Below, one piece after another: positions 1 to 12,519 of a stretch of DNA of 64,000 nt. The notes beneath the pieces are model-generated. The model was not told the origin of the DNA and made no database searches. It saw only the letters and a program-made list of their open reading frames with translations. This stretch comes from Saccopteryx bilineata. Lineage: Eukaryota > Chordata > Mammalia > Chiroptera > Emballonuridae. A program made the translations under genes and the position numbers. The stretch lies in contig NC_089490.1 of the NCBI RefSeq assembly GCF_036850765.1, positions 293,738,982 through 293,802,981 of the forward strand. Reading direction: 5' to 3'. Position 1 is the first letter of the stretch, and every line of letters begins with the position of its first letter.

Positions 1-182
1 GATCCTAACTGCAGACAGTAGCACAATGGTAGAGTTATACATGCTAATGTTGATTGTTATATTCTTCCATTCTGAAGGTTTACTGTTTGGTTTATTAAAT
101 AAGACCAATTCTCCTTGTGATGGCTCTACATTAGACAAAGTTGCCATAAGATTATTTCTTAAGAATACACTTATTTACAATC

Positions 183-930
183 TGTCAAGCCAGTAGCCAA
201 GGCCATCATCACAGCCGCTTGGCCTGTGCAGGTTTGCAATGGATTCGGACAAATGGTAATGAAACAATGGAGCCAAGAACTGGTGAGCCATTACCTTTAA
301 TCCTAGCTTGCACCCAGCAGGCAAGTAAAACCACACACTGGGCTCCAAAATCCACTCATTCAGTGCTCACAAAGCTACTGACTTATCCAAGTTTCCTAGA
401 ATCAAAGGTTTCTAGCTCACTAGCCTTATTCATCTCTGTTCCCCATCTCCTTCTCTCTGCACAAACTCTGCACAAACTGGCTTCTCCTTTAGCATTCTGC
501 CATCTTGGCTACTTCTCCTGGCCTCGTCCATGTGGCCTTTCTTTGCTCTCCTCTCTGCTCTCTTCCTCTAATACTAATCTCAGGAACCGAGAGAGAGCAA
601 GATCCCGATCTGCCCCATTTTATAGTTTAGAAATCAAAACATTTAATCCAATATACAAACAAGGACGTCTCTGATACAAAGTAACTTATCTGAGACATAA
701 TAAGATTCCTCATGAGAGTGCACCACCCCACATCAAAAGTGGTGGGAAAGGCTTAGCCCCAAAACCAAGCCCCAGGCTATTAGGATCCTGCCTGCCCATA
801 GCCCACCCCCAACACACTTCAATATAATCATATCCATCCCAAACAAGAAGGGCAACCAATACTATCACCTGGGCGACAAGCTTCCACATGGGCAGTGCAA
901 TCTCTAGCAAAGTGAGCATTATATATATAT
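183..930 (-). mobile_element. ERV long terminal repeat (solo or partial), minus strand
   Basis: Read on the minus strand, this has LTR layout. A TATA box (TATAAAAT, plus 617-624) is followed by a long R-like stretch, an ATTAAA polyadenylation variant (plus 296-301), then a U5-like part ending in ...TTGACA at 183. Positions 183 to about 480 are clearly homologous to the plus-strand sequence at 55834-56106, which independently defines a dispersed repeat family. Copy 1 carries a local tandem duplication of an 11-bp unit (around 456-478). The U3 edge is uncertain because a SINE entered at about 931. The 151-residue frame at 219-674 runs antisense through the LTR, resembles no protein I know and is treated as chance. 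No gag, pol or env is present. Confidence 0.7.
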
Positions 931-931
931 A

Positions 932-1287
932 ATTTTTCTGAAGCTGGAAACGGGGAGAGACAGTCAGACAGACTCCCGCATGCACTCGACCGGGATCCAC
1001 CCGGCACGCCCACCAGGGGGCGATGCTCTGCCCCTCCGGGGCGTCGCTCTGCCGCGACCAGAGCCACTCTAGCGCCTGGGGCAGAGGCCAAGGAGCCACC
1101 CCCAGCACCTGAGCCATCCTTGCTCAAATGGAGCCTCCGCTGCGGGAGGGGAAGAGAGAGACAGAGAGGAAGGAGGGGGGGTGGAGAAGCAAATGGGCGC
1201 TTCTTCTATGTGCCCTGGCCGGGAATCGAACCCAGGTCCCCCGCACGCCAGGCCAACGCTCTATCGCTGAGCCAACCAGCCAGGGCC
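932..1287 (-). mobile_element. Group A tRNA-derived SINE, minus strand
   Basis: Near-consensus long SINE. On the minus strand it opens with a tRNA-like head containing an A box and a B box (GGTTCGATTCC type), then the GC-rich body, ending in TTCCAGCTTCAGAAAAA. It is flanked by imperfect target-site duplications (AGCATTATATATAT at about 917 and AGCATAATATATTT at 1289). It has the single-unit form of the internal GCAGAGCATCGCCCC segment. It landed in or at the edge of the LTR at 183-930. The overlapping frames on both strands are not genes. Confidence 0.93.
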
Positions 1288-1635
1288 CAGCATAATATAT
1301 TTTATCTGCCCAACACAACCATAACTCAAAATTAAAGGATTTGATTATTACCAATGAAAGATATCTACTTGAGCAAGATATTTGTTTAAAAAAAAAAAAG
1401 AAGGCATATGAGATATTCATAAACAAGAATCTGAGGCAATAAATCTCAGAAAATAAATTGCCATGCAACATGGATTGCTAGAAAAAAGCAATTTGTGAGT
1501 GATCTGTGTCTGGAACGTCAAGATTATGGAGTAAATTGATATTAGACATAATAAAAAAAAGTAAAAGTTGTAGGAAACTAGTGTAAATGAACATTGGTAT
1601 TAAATAACAATCAATCAATTATAGAAACAATTTTA
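1288..1635. other. AT-rich unique sequence
   Basis: Non-repetitive to the eye apart from the SINE target-site copies and an A-run near 1388. No exon, RNA gene or recognisable repeat was found. Confidence 0.6.
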
Positions 1636-1828
1636 TTTTTTTAATTTTTATTTACTTATTCATTTTTTTAGAGGGGAGAGAGAGAGAGAAAGAGAAAGAG
1701 AGAGAAGAGGGGAGGAGCAGGAAGCTTCAACTCCCATATGTGCCTTGACCAGGCAAGCCGAGGGTTTTGAACCGGCGACCTCGGCATTCCAGGTTGACGC
1801 TTTTACCCAACGCGCCACCACTGAACAA
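1636..1828 (-). mobile_element. Group C SINE, minus strand
   Basis: Reverse-oriented short tRNA-derived SINE. It starts with a T/A-rich tail and GA-rich tract and ends in the complement of the tRNA head (CAGTGGTGGCGCG...). It is bounded by a perfect 13-bp target-site duplication, AGAAACAATTTTA, at 1623-1635 and 1829-1841. Confidence 0.92.
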
Positions 1829-1841
1829 AGAAACAATTTTA

Positions 1842-2436
1842 GAAAAATAATTCCAGGTGATAAGACAAAAAAATAAATGTAAAAAAAACTACATTCTTTG
1901 ATAAAGTTAGGTAAAATGTCAAAGTAAATACTTGAATTTAGAGGGTTGATTTCTTAATCCAGTTATGATAACTAGTGTTTACTGTGGAATTAGAATGGGT
2001 TGTAGCACTCAGATGGGAATTTAACAGTATGAAAAAATCTTTGGATGTGATGGTATGAAGTTTGAGTAAATTGTTTGCTGAGGATAAGATGATCAGATAC
2101 TTCAAATAATATTTCTGAAAAAAGAGCTATCAAAGATTCAATAGAATGGATAGGATTTTTTTTTATCATCCATCTAATCCTAAGTGAGAAAATGTTTAGA
2201 TTAAATGAAAACAGGTAACTTTGTCAGGGAACTGGTGCTAGAGATAGTTGGGAATTTGAAAAAATATTTGAGCAAAATTAATATATAACAGATGAATTAG
2301 ACTTGAGCCACAGTAAACAACTAGGGATGTTATATTCTCTAAATGTGGAAATCCTTATCCTTGAAGAGAATTTACAAACTCAAAATATCTGATGTTTCTC
2401 ATCAATTGAACTCTTCTAATTAAAAAAAAAAATTGA
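1842..2436. other. AT-rich unique sequence
   Basis: No repeat, exon or RNA gene recognised. Possible very old repeat debris cannot be excluded without a library search. Confidence 0.55.
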
Positions 2437-2752
2437 GCCTGACCAGGCAGTGGCGCAGTGGATAGAGCATAGGACTGGGATGCCGAGGACCCAGGTTCAA
2501 GACCCCGAGGTCGCCAGTTTTAGCGTGGGCTCATCTGGTTTGAGCAAAGCTCACCAGCTTGGACCCAAGGTCACTGGCTCAAGCAAGGGGTTACTCAGTC
2601 TGCTGAAGGCCCATGGTCAAGGCACATATGAGAAAGCAATCAATGAACAACTAAGGTGTCACAACAAAAAACTGATGATTGATGCTTCTCATCTCTCTCT
2701 GTTCCTGTCTGTCCTTCTCTCTGTCTCCTAAAAAAAAAAAAAAAGAAGAAGA
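2437..2752 (+). mobile_element. Group B SINE, plus strand
   Basis: Starts GCCTGACCAGGCAGTGGCG, with a tRNA-like head and B-box-like GGTTCAAGACC. It continues through the diagnostic body (CTCACCAGCTTGGACCCAAG; GAAAGCAATCAATGAACAAC) to a pyrimidine-rich end and poly-A. The flanking A-rich duplications (AAAATTGAG-type) are short and imperfect. The 93-residue frame through it is spurious. Confidence 0.92.
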
Positions 2753-2765
2753 AAAAAATTTGAGT

Positions 2766-3214
2766 GTTTTTAGAGCTTAATTCAAGTCAAATCATTTTGA
2801 CAAAATAGTATTGCATGAATTTTGGTTTTATATGTGAATTTTTAATATATTAAATTTTAACATATTTTACCTAGTAGGTAATTTAAATGAAATGCAATGG
2901 TTTCAACTGACTATTTCAAATCTCTCTCTGCTGATGACAGAACACTTTTTTTTAGATAAGCAATTGCTATTCATTCCTAAAGCTCAAGGGCATGGCTGCC
3001 ATTTGGTTTGTATTCTTCCATTTTCTACTTCTACAATACACAGTCAAATGATTCCTGTTCATATGATTTCATTTACAAATTTTCAAATGACAACAATAAA
3101 AACAATACTTATTTTAATTTTTTAGAGTTCTTAATTACTATATTAAAATTGCTTATATTTGTATTACATTTAGGTTACAGTCATATTAACAAACAGGTTT
3201 AAAATAATAGAATT
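2766..3214. other. AT-rich unique sequence
   Basis: Lies between two group B SINEs. The short frames at 2892-3202 look like chance and match no protein I recognise. Confidence 0.55.
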
Positions 3215-3556
3215 GCCTGACCAGGTGGTGGTGCAGTGGATAGAGCGTCAGACTGGGATGTGAAAGGACCCAGGTTCGAGACCCTGAGGTTGCCAGTTTG
3301 AGCGTGGGCTCATCTGGTTTGAGCAAAAAACTCACCAGCTTGGACCCAAGGTCACTGGCTCGAGCGGGGGGTTACTCAGTCTGCTGAAGGCCCTCGGTCA
3401 TGGCTCATATGAGAAAGCAATCAATGAACAACTATGGTGTTGCAACGAAAAACTGATGATTGATGCTTCTCATCTCTCTCCATTCCTGTCTGTCTGTCCC
3501 TGTCTATCCCTCTATCTGACTCTCTCTCTGTCCCTATAAAAAAAATAAAAAAAAAT
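3215..3556 (+). mobile_element. Group B SINE, plus strand
   Basis: Second full-length group B copy in the same orientation about 460 bp after the first. It is bounded by a perfect 14-bp target-site duplication, AAAATAATAGAATT (3201-3214 and 3557-3570). The head, the body motif CTTGGACCCAAGG and the TC-rich 3' end are all present. Confidence 0.95.
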
Positions 3557-3599
3557 AAAATAATAGAATTTCCACATAGAAATGATGATGGAAACTATC

Positions 3600-3689
3600 T
3601 TTTCTTATTTCTGATTAGTATTCCATTGTAAATATATACATCTTTTTTATCCAATCCTCTGTCAAAAGATACTTTAGTTGTTTTAATGT
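3600..3689 (+). mobile_element. LINE-1 3'-UTR fragment
   Basis: Short diverged stretch resembling the well-known L1 3'-UTR segment (...ATTCCATTGTAAATATATACATC... followed by TCCAATCCTCTGTC). Limits are approximate, and it abuts the ORF2 fragment that follows. Confidence 0.55.
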
Positions 3690-4205
3690 CCATATCACTC
3701 AAAGCAATATACAGATTTATGCAACCCCCACCAGAACCCCAATGTATTTTTTAAAAGAAAGAGAACAAAAAAAAATTTATCAGATTTTTATGGAACCACA
3801 AAACACCCAAAGCAATCCTGGGTAAGGAGGAAGCCAGAGGTATCATACTCACTGACTTAAAATATACCATGAAGTGACACTAGTGAAAATTGCATGGTAT
3901 TGATAGAAAAACAGACACACAGACCAATATAACAGGATTGAGACCCCAGAAATAAACCCATATATATTTCTGTAAGTAATTTTTGACAAAAGAACCACAA
4001 ATATACAATGGAGAAAAGAAAACCTCTTCAATAAATTCTGTTGGGAAAATTGAAAAGTCACATGCAAAAGAATGAAATTAGACTGTTGTTTGTTACCATG
4101 TACAAAAATTAATTCAAAATCAATTAAAGACCTATATATAAGACCTGAAACAATAAATTACATTGAAGAAATATACTAAATGTATGAACCTTGACCAAAT
4201 AACTT
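3690..4205 (+). mobile_element. LINE-1 ORF2 C-terminal fragment, decayed
   Basis: Conceptual translation in shifting plus-strand frames shows the conserved stretch of L1 ORF2 downstream of the reverse transcriptase: a WKHKNTQ-like segment, then AWY..KNRHTDQYNRIE, PEINPYI, and IFDKRT..NIQW..ENLFNKFCWENWK, followed by a [14 protein letters not shown] piece. Stops and frameshifts break it, so it is a dead relic truncated at both ends. In an intact L1, ORF2 encodes endonuclease and reverse transcriptase for target-primed retrotransposition. Confidence 0.85.
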
Positions 4206-5531
4206 CTATTAAAAGGGGAAATCTCTGTGCACAGCATTAGATTAGTATTGTCATTTTTTGTGAGGCATATGTGTTGAGAGCTCTAGATATATTTTACACA
4301 TTTTTCAGAGACACTGTCAGGACTAAAATATGATCAGAAGCCAGTATTTACAAAATTTATTTCTTAAATTTTTAACCAATGTTATATTTTATTGGTAATA
4401 AACTAATAACTGATGAAGCCAGGAAAAGAAAATAATTCAAAATATGTAAAAAAAATTTTTCATTATTTAGAGGAAAATAGTTCAATACTTGAAGAAGGGT
4501 TATGGATCAGTAACCCTACAGACCAGGACTGTAACAGACCAGGACTGTATTTATAGCATATTTCTTTCAGTACAACAACAAATACCTTCAAAAATTCACA
4601 TCGAAAGCATTTTTTAACATAGTACAGATGTCGGCATTAGGAAGTTTAGTGCTGTCTTCTTATTTAGTCATTACTTAAATATTCAGTGGTAGAAATCTGG
4701 CATGTTTAAATGTGTTAGTAATGATTTGTATGTGATATTGTCATATTATTTTGTTATTTAGCTGAAAAACCGGAGTGCTAAATTAAATTCTTCTGAGTGT
4801 AATACATTTTAGACATAAAGTATCTGGTTTATCAACTGCTTTCATATTAATTTTTTAATTGGTTTTCTCAATCATATTGATGTTGAGTCATATATCTATA
4901 ACAGGTGCTCAAAACTATTCATTTCACTCAGATTTAAAGGCCAGATCTTTATAATGACTTACAAAGACCTATCATGGTTTTCACTTCTTGTGTATTACTT
5001 AGAAATGGTTTTTCACTATATATTTATTTTAGATGTTGCTTTTGTTTTATTATTTTATTCATAGTTTATTTCAGATAATTATGTAATATACAGAATTTAT
5101 TTAATTTCCCTCATAGGAATGGCCAATTCTTTCAATATTTTTGATTAAATGCTATATCTTGGCCGACTGAGTAGTCAGGGAAACTTTATTGTATGCCAAG
5201 CTTCCTCAAATACATTGATCTTTGCTCTCCTTCATTAATCTACTTGTCTCTTTCTTTGACATTATTACAAAAGTTTCAATCATGTCCATCATGAAATATG
5301 TAATGCTGCTTAGGGAGCACCTCCCTTGTTTACTCAGCTTGGCAGGGATCTCAATATTCCTTCACAGACATTTCAAAGCATGTTCATTCTGTTCCTCAAA
5401 TAATGGTCCTTGTATTTTGATGGAAATTACATTGAATTTAGATATCAGATTAGTACATTTATTTTGTTATTTTGTTTTAGCCATGGATATAAGAAAAATT
5501 TGTCTTGATTGTTATGTTTTTGTTTTTGTTT
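4206..5531. other. AT-rich unique sequence with a 16-bp tandem duplication
   Basis: No recognised repeat or exon. At 4518-4549 the 16-mer ACAGACCAGGACTGTA occurs twice, perfectly and head to tail. The 107-residue frame at 5222-5545 has no recognisable domain and is considered chance. Confidence 0.55.
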
Positions 5532-5882
5532 TGTATTTTTATTAAATGGGAAGTGGGGAGGTAGAGAGACAGACTCCCGCATGCGCCCAACAGGAATCCA
5601 CCAGGCAAGCCCACTAGGGGACGATGCTTTGCCCATCTGGGGCTGTTGCTCCATTGCAACCAGAGCCATTCTAACACCTGTGGTGAGACCATGGAGCCAT
5701 CCTTACTGCCTGAGCCAACTTGCACTGGCTGTGGGAGGGGAAGAGAGAAGTAGAGAGAAGAAAGAAGGAGAAGGGAGGAGAAGCAGATGGTCACTTCTCC
5801 TGTGTGTGCTCTAACTGGAAATTGAACCCAAGACATCCACATGCTGTGTGATGCTCTACCACTGAGTCAACCTGCCATGGCC
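5532..5882 (-). mobile_element. Group A SINE, diverged, minus strand
   Basis: Reverse-oriented long SINE with many substitutions relative to the younger copies. The GACAGACTCCCGCATGCGCC block, the GA-rich tract and the tRNA-head complement (ending CAACCTGCCATGGCC) are all recognisable. Target-site duplications are no longer clear, consistent with an older insertion. Confidence 0.88.
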
Positions 5883-6014
5883 AAATACCATGTTCTTTTA
5901 TATGCAATATATGATGATTAGGATATCATTATGGACATTGTCATAGAAGTTTTCTTATTACTTAATTTTATAATAGCATTTATTTATGTATTTATTTATA
6001 TTTATTTTTTAAGT

Positions 6015-6282
6015 CAGAAAAAAGAAGATAGTGAGACAGACTCCTGCATGTGCCCCCATCAGAATCCTTCTGGCAACCCACATCTGGGGCCAATGCTCCA
6101 ATCAACTGAGCTGTCCTCAGTGCTTGAGGCTGACGCCCAAACCAATCCAGTCACTGGCTTTGCAAGGGAAAGAGAGAGAAGGGGGAGAGGGAAAGGAAGA
6201 GAAGCAGATGGTTGCTTCTCATATGTGTCCTGACTGGGATTGAACCTGGTATGTCCACATGCTACATCAACCTGCCAGGGCC
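6015..6282 (-). mobile_element. Group E SINE (older relative of A), minus strand
   Basis: Has the GAGACAGACTCCTGCATG start and the tRNA-head complement ending TGCCAGGGCC of group A, but a different middle segment (CCAATCCAGTCACTGGCTTTG) shared with the element at 49691-49989. It lies about 130 bp from the group A copy at 5532. No target-site duplication can be seen. Confidence 0.75.
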
Positions 6283-7614
6283 TATATTAACATTTGTAAG
6301 TTAAGAATTTTATGTTCTTAGCACATTGTGATTATTGCTAACAATAATATGCTATATACTTGAAATTTGCTAAAAGAGTAGGTCTTAAATGTACCCACTA
6401 CATTAAAAAAATGGTAACTATGTGACCTGATGGAGGTGTTGGCTAACACTATGGTGGTAATCAGTTGAAAACATACAAATGTATTAAATCAACACTTTCT
6501 ACACCTTGACTCTACATCTAACTTATACAATAGTAGATGTCAGTTACATCTCAATTAAGTTAAAAAGAATTGACATATTTTAAACCATATCTGAGTTTTA
6601 CTTTTCCTTTTTATTCTTTTCATAAGAGTTACTATCTTGGCATCGGCCTTATGAAAGATTGAACCAGCACAATGCTATATTAACATAAGCTCTAAGAAAA
6701 ATTTACTTTTTTTAATATACCCTCAACTATTTTTGTAAGATTGGAATTATATCTTTCTTGAGTATGTGGCAAATATTCTTATAAAATATTTATATCTGTA
6801 TATACACTTTCAACAATTGATTCAAATTCTTACTTTTATAAGAAACTTCAGGTTTTCATCTTTTTATTGAAATAGTTTTGAATAGATATATAAAAATATC
6901 TAGGTAGAAATAAAGCAACTTAATCTAAATTTTATCAAAAATTATTTATAATTTTCTTTATTATTTAAATCACTAAACTATTCATAATTTTCTCCATTTT
7001 TAGTCCTTATATTTGATTTTTCAAGGTTTATAGAAGCTTTTGATTTTGTTAATATACTTTCAGACCCTGATTTATATTAAAAAATGCTTCAACTATTTTA
7101 TTATATGAAGCCTATTTACTTTTAGTGGCTGTATTGATGTTTTTCTCTTATTGATTATAGTGAAGTAAAGCTCAAAACTGAGAGAGAACGGGAGAGGCAG
7201 AGAGAGAAAATGAGGAAAAGAGAAAAAGAGAGTAATGGGGGGAAAGAAAAACTGAAACTACTCTTTAATGTGTCTAAAGTTCTCTGTTCTGATCTCTGTC
7301 CCTCTTTTCCTATACTGGACTTGTATCAAAATTTCCTCTGTTACTTTATTACTCTCTTACTGACATAATAAATTTAATTATCCCAGTGTAGTAATACTGA
7401 AGCACAAGAATGAAAGACTGACATTTGCATGCATGTTATTATATAATTCCAGATTAGAATGCTAATTCTTTAGATTTAAATTATCTGACCACCTATATGC
7501 CAATACCCATAGCTGGGTAAAATAAGAGAAATATAATACAGTATTTTACTAAATGTCATCTTAGTCTCACCAAATCTCCTCACTCTGTCTTTCATTCTAA
7601 TAGACTTTTAGCTA
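6283..7614. other. AT-rich unique sequence with a GA-rich tract
   Basis: No repeat recognised except a purine-rich low-complexity patch at about 7180-7250 (GAGAGA/GAAAA). No exon or RNA gene seen. Confidence 0.5.
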
Positions 7615-8075
7615 GAAAAAAAAGTACTCCAACATAATAAAAGCCATATATGACAAAGGCTCACTTAGTACCATACTCAGTGATGAAAAACTGAATGCTT
7701 TTCATTTGAGATCAGGAACAAGACAAGGATGTTCACTCTCTTCTCTCTTATTCAACATAGTACTGAGAATCCTAGCCAGAGCAATAAGGCAAGAGAAAAA
7801 AAATAAAAAGCATTCAAATTGGCAATGAAGAAGAAAATTTTCACTAATTACAGGTGATATGATTGACTATATAGATAATCTTAACCAAAAAACTATTAGA
7901 AACATTAAATAAATACAATAAAGTTGCAGGATACAGAATCAATACATAAAAGTCCTTTGCCTTGCTATATACTGATAATAAAATTTCAGAAAAAAGAAAT
8001 GGCATAAAGAATTACTTTTGTAATTGCAACAAACAGAATAAAATACCTAGGAATAAACTTAACAAAGGATGTAAG
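7615..8075 (+). mobile_element. LINE-1 ORF2 reverse-transcriptase fragment, decayed
   Basis: Across broken plus-strand frames the translation shows the L1 reverse-transcriptase neighbourhood: a [24 protein letters not shown] stretch, [19 protein letters not shown], and the downstream KYLGINLTKDV segment near 8040-8070. The region where the catalytic aspartates sit is disrupted. Frameshifts and stops make it non-functional. It belongs to a different insertion from the 3.7-kb fragment, because it covers a more upstream part of ORF2. Confidence 0.87.
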
Positions 8076-8934
8076 TTATCTAAAAAGCTGAATTTCAAAT
8101 GTCATTATTTCAAAAGGTTATTAAGTAAACATTTTCAGTATATATGCATACATCTAATGTCCTAATATTTTCATTATTAAAATCAGGACTAATAATAGCT
8201 AGCATAGTGTCAAATTCTATTATAGAAAATTGTCAGAAAGTTGTCTTGTTATACAAGGAACTTTGTGGAAGTTGGCCTGGGTTTCAACTCTGTTTTTTTA
8301 CCATGATCATTTGCAATTGGATGACTATTTCTTACAATATATGGGGTATTTTTCTCAATTATTTCCATAATTACTCTTGAATCATCAGCACTTACAAGTC
8401 TTGCCCCTCTTCTCTTTTGCTTCCTTTGTCTTTGCCTAGTAATTTTCTCCAGGTATTTGCATTAACTTTTGCATTGGGATTGGTTAGAGAAGCAATACCA
8501 AACTTTACTAAGCCAAAAAGAACTTTCACTTCCTTGAATGTATCCTGGGCTACTTAGGAATTTAATAGCAATCTTGTTTCTCCCATTAGTCTAATATCCA
8601 TAATAATATACATAATTGTACATTTCTGGGCATAGCACAAAACCATAACTTGCTTATATCAAAGTTGGTTTAAAATCAGTCACTTCGAAAAACTTCCTGG
8701 GATGGTCACGGCTGAGATTTCTGTAGAAAAAAGAAATCTTGGCTACAGTCAGAGGTACTTACAGGAATGAAAAAGAAAAGATATTGTCTTGTGTTTCACA
8801 ACACAATAAGTAGTACATACATTTTGTAGCCAGAGCAAAAGTAACCATTGTATACTTTTCCTTCTCAACATCTTTTTTTTTTTTATGAATGTTCTTTGTA
8901 AGATCAAAACTTACCAGAACACAGTCATCTATAG
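8076..8934. other. Unique sequence, nothing recognised
   Basis: AT-rich. The 78-residue frame at 8144-8380 shows no domain. No RNA gene or young repeat was noticed. Confidence 0.5.
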
Positions 8935-8935
8935 T

Positions 8936-9165
8936 AGCAGTTTCCAACTTCTTCATCTCATGGCACACATAAACTAATTACTAAAATTTTGCAGCACACC
9001 AAAAAATATATTATTTGCCAATCTGACAAAAAAAATAGGTAAAATTTTGATTCATTCACACTGGACATCTATTATTATGTTGGCTCATGTAATTATTTTG
9101 ACAATCTAAGGGAAAAGAGGTTAGTGCCACTGACTAAAGAGGCAGAAGAAAAAGTGTTTTAAAAA
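8936..9165. mobile_element. hAT-type non-autonomous DNA transposon remnant
   Basis: The left end reads CAGTTTCCAACTTCTTCATC, followed by ATGGCACACATAAACTAATT and GCAGCACACC. This is the pattern of hAT elements that carry 'hold-off' CAG..TTCCAAC ends and GGCACAC motifs near the termini. The matching right terminal inverted repeat is not visible, so the element seems 3'-truncated or decayed. Assignment is by remembered family pattern, without a library match. Confidence 0.55.
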
Positions 9166-12100
9166 AGAAATTATATATCTGTTATAGAAACAGTCCTGCC
9201 AGGTTGTAATTGTTAGAACGTCTTGCTCTGTTTCTCATTCTTTATGCTCTTATTGGCCTGGCTACAGCAAGACACTCAGCTGCTTTTAATGACTTTCACT
9301 ACTCCCTTTTATTTTCTAGATTAATGACATTTTGAAAGTGTTAATGGCATAAAATTTTCCAATAGCTCATGCACTGTTCATGAAAAAGGCAGTATATTTT
9401 ACTTTATATGCATATAATTTCCCCCCTAACGAATTAGCTGCAATATTCTGCAGCTTTGTAATTTCTCAATATCGTTGAGGAAATATAAGAGAGAAAAAGA
9501 GAGTGAGCAAGAGAGAGAAGGCATCCTCTCCCAGTGTGTGGTTACAAAAGTGGTCACATTCTACCCACCCTACCGCAGATAACTGCAAAGGGTATTATAT
9601 AAATACAAAGCATGTGTGGTGAATCATAGAGTTTGATCCACTACTAATTTGCCTTTTAAAATCTGTGATAAATGTTTCAAGTTTTTGAAGATCCACAGAT
9701 TATAGGAAACACCAGACATAAAATGTCTGATTCAATTCTTAACCGATATCAAGTTTTTCTACCCTGCATTTCATGAGTCATTTCTCCAAGTACAAATTAC
9801 AGAAGAAAATTCAATTAAATAATATTCTAAAAATTCCAAAAATAATAGTTTTACTTTTTTAATTAAAACACATTTGTGAACAAGAAAAGATACCATTACT
9901 GAATATACTTTTTTGAATCATATATTCTGTTCCTTAATCTCTCTTAAGGTACAGGGGCATTAATACATTTGAAGTATTTTAGATAATAAAGAATTTTTTA
10001 AGTAAGTGCAATAAATTAAAGAAAGCAGAAATATAGCACCTACACAATCAAGTGTTAAGGAACAACAGGGATGACCTCTCAAGCAGAATCTAGAGCACTT
10101 TTGTCAACTTGGTTATAGTTCAAGATATAGCCTAGCCTCAGGAATTTAATTATCTTTGTGTTACTTTAGCAGCAGTTGAACGTCACACTAGGGCTGTAAA
10201 TCAGTTTCCCTAGAAGCAGAGGCTGAGCTAGTGCTTTCTGTGGGTCTCATAGTACAGAAGTGCTCTCAGGAGAAGAGAACTAAGTATAGCAGGACAGGGC
10301 AGAAAAAGAAGCTACACAAGAATGTGATCTGTGCTAGAGAATGGCTTCTGCCTTGTGCCAGGACACTGGAGTGTGTTTTGCACTAAGGAAGCAGTCCAGC
10401 CTTAAAGCAAAGCATTAGACTGCTGCTGCACCCAACCCTCCTGTAAGTTACTAACCTTGAGCCTTTGTGGCATTGTGTCATTCCTCTCTAAGGACACTAA
10501 TAAGGTTAATCTTCCATAGAAGAGGACAAGTGTGAGAACTTGGCAGCCATGATTTACAGCAGCTGAGGGATGAGTGCACTGTCCTGGGGAAAGAAATCCA
10601 ATTATTTTAAATAGTTTCCATTCCAGATAGGTCACCTAGGTTACAAAGTATATTCTTGATAGACTAGATCATTGACCATGGTCAACGTGCTGATTGATGT
10701 AGTGATTGATTGCTTTTGGGTCAAGGGTTCATCTTTGATTTTTTTCCTAGACATGTAACATGTTAAAATCCCCCAAAAGAATTTTGATAATAATACTCCA
10801 AATGTGCTTGCTTTCTGTATTTTCTTAATTTCAGAAAATTACATATTTTTTTTGCACATGCACAGGACAAACACCTAGAAATCATACTTTTTCCCCCTAG
10901 TTCTCATATTTAAATTATCAGCTAAGCTTTGTTTTAGCTTTGTTCATTTTATGGTGAAGTCACTACCTCCAATTTTATCCTACCTCTTAGTATTTAATGT
11001 GTTTGAAAATAGCGGCCATGGTAATGGTAATCTTTTATATCTCACTATAATCAAAGTCAAACATGTTTGTCACACTATACACATTTATATGATATAATAC
11101 AAATATTTTTGGAAACTTCTCAAAGATTCATCCTTGTATTTTTGTATAGGGATGCTGAAATATATCTATTCATATGTCAATCTAAAGTAAATACCTGCAA
11201 AAGTCAAATGCTGCTTCACATTTTCTTTACCTTCTTTGTAGCAGATTTTGTTTCAATACAAAAAAAATAGTGTAAATATTCCCACTAGTGCTTAACTATT
11301 GGTCTGTGATCATTTAATTATAAAGATTCTGAAAGCACTTTGTAGTTCTTAATTCAGCTTCCCTCACTAATCAGAGAGTAATTTTCAACTTGAGATATCC
11401 CACAGGATTGGAAAAGATAAGCAAAGAAGCATTCATTAACAATCTTTAATATTATGCTATGAAAACAGAAAACAGGTTTTTACATCTCTGCAGAAATTAC
11501 ATTAACAATACAGTTTAATTTTTGCATTTGGTCTCTAAGCAAGAAATATAATTCACAAATGGCTACTCTTTATCTGAAAATACAATCTAATCTTCAAACC
11601 AGGAAGTCATTCCTCATTTTAATGTTGGTACATTTGATGCATTAACACATAGAACATGGAGCTAAGATTTCCTGCCAATCTCCTATTATGTCACTTAGTC
11701 TTCTCTGGAGATACCTGTCTTGAAATTATAGGCAAAAAAATAAATGACAACTTCAAAGAGAGACTCATATTTGTTATGTTTTCAACCAAAGACAGATATT
11801 GGATATATTCACACTAAGTGAAGTACATAAAGCAACAAGCAACACACACAAAAAAATAACACAACATTTGGCAAAGAAAATTTTTTTCTTTTGAACATTT
11901 GTATTTTAATTATAAACCTTTAAAGCCAAAACCACCTTTGAAATATGTTCTGTGTAGTCATAGTATTAAAAATATAATAAATGAAATTAAGTTGCATGAG
12001 AAGCAGGAAATTCAATTTTAGACAGAAACTGTCAGGCTGATATCATCCCTCTTTCCTACAAGGATATCAATCACTGTTTCTTCCCTGCCTTCAGTATTAC

Positions 12101-12519
12101 TTTCCTTACTTGCAGTTGTTTGTGTTGGTATCATTAGCTGAATTTCATTGTTTCTGCCTTACTTCTGTTTTATTCTTTAATATTTCAAAGGCTTCTGTAA
12201 GGCCAGGAAAAAAAATACTATGTGGTGCATATTTATGCAATAAACAGAGTTGGGATGGCTAAAATAAAAGTCTTATAGCAAGCACTCAGAGAACAAATCT
12301 TCCTCATCCTTGAGTGAGAGACTCTTACAAACAAGCATGATAAATGAATAATATAAATATATTACCCGTATTATTTTATTACACTTTCTCTTTTGTAAAA
12401 TTCAATTGTACTTTCTGTCAAGGGTTTAATTTCTAAACCTAGAGGACTTTATAAAAGATATATTTCATATTTATTTTTATAATCTTCTTTTTCAACTTAG
12501 AAATTTAATTTAATGCAGT
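9166..12519. other. Long unique interval, probably with old repeat debris
   Basis: No young insertion is visible in more than 3 kb. A GA-rich patch lies at about 9485-9520. A less AT-rich section at about 10050-10640 has the look of an ancient diverged interspersed repeat but could not be assigned. Frames at 10402-10635 and 11067-11270 have no recognisable features. Confidence 0.45.

Noticed and set aside
219..674. 151-residue open frame as a gene
   Set aside because: It runs antisense through an LTR defined by homology to 55834-56106, has no recognisable domain, and the opposite strand carries LTR signals.
3690..4205. Functional reverse-transcriptase gene
   Set aside because: Only a frameshifted C-terminal L1 ORF2 remnant; no start, no intact frame and no catalytic core.
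10050..10640. Candidate exon or gene because of lower AT content
   Set aside because: No open frame of useful length on the plus strand, and the 77-residue minus frame lacks any domain. An ancient repeat is as likely, and neither could be shown.
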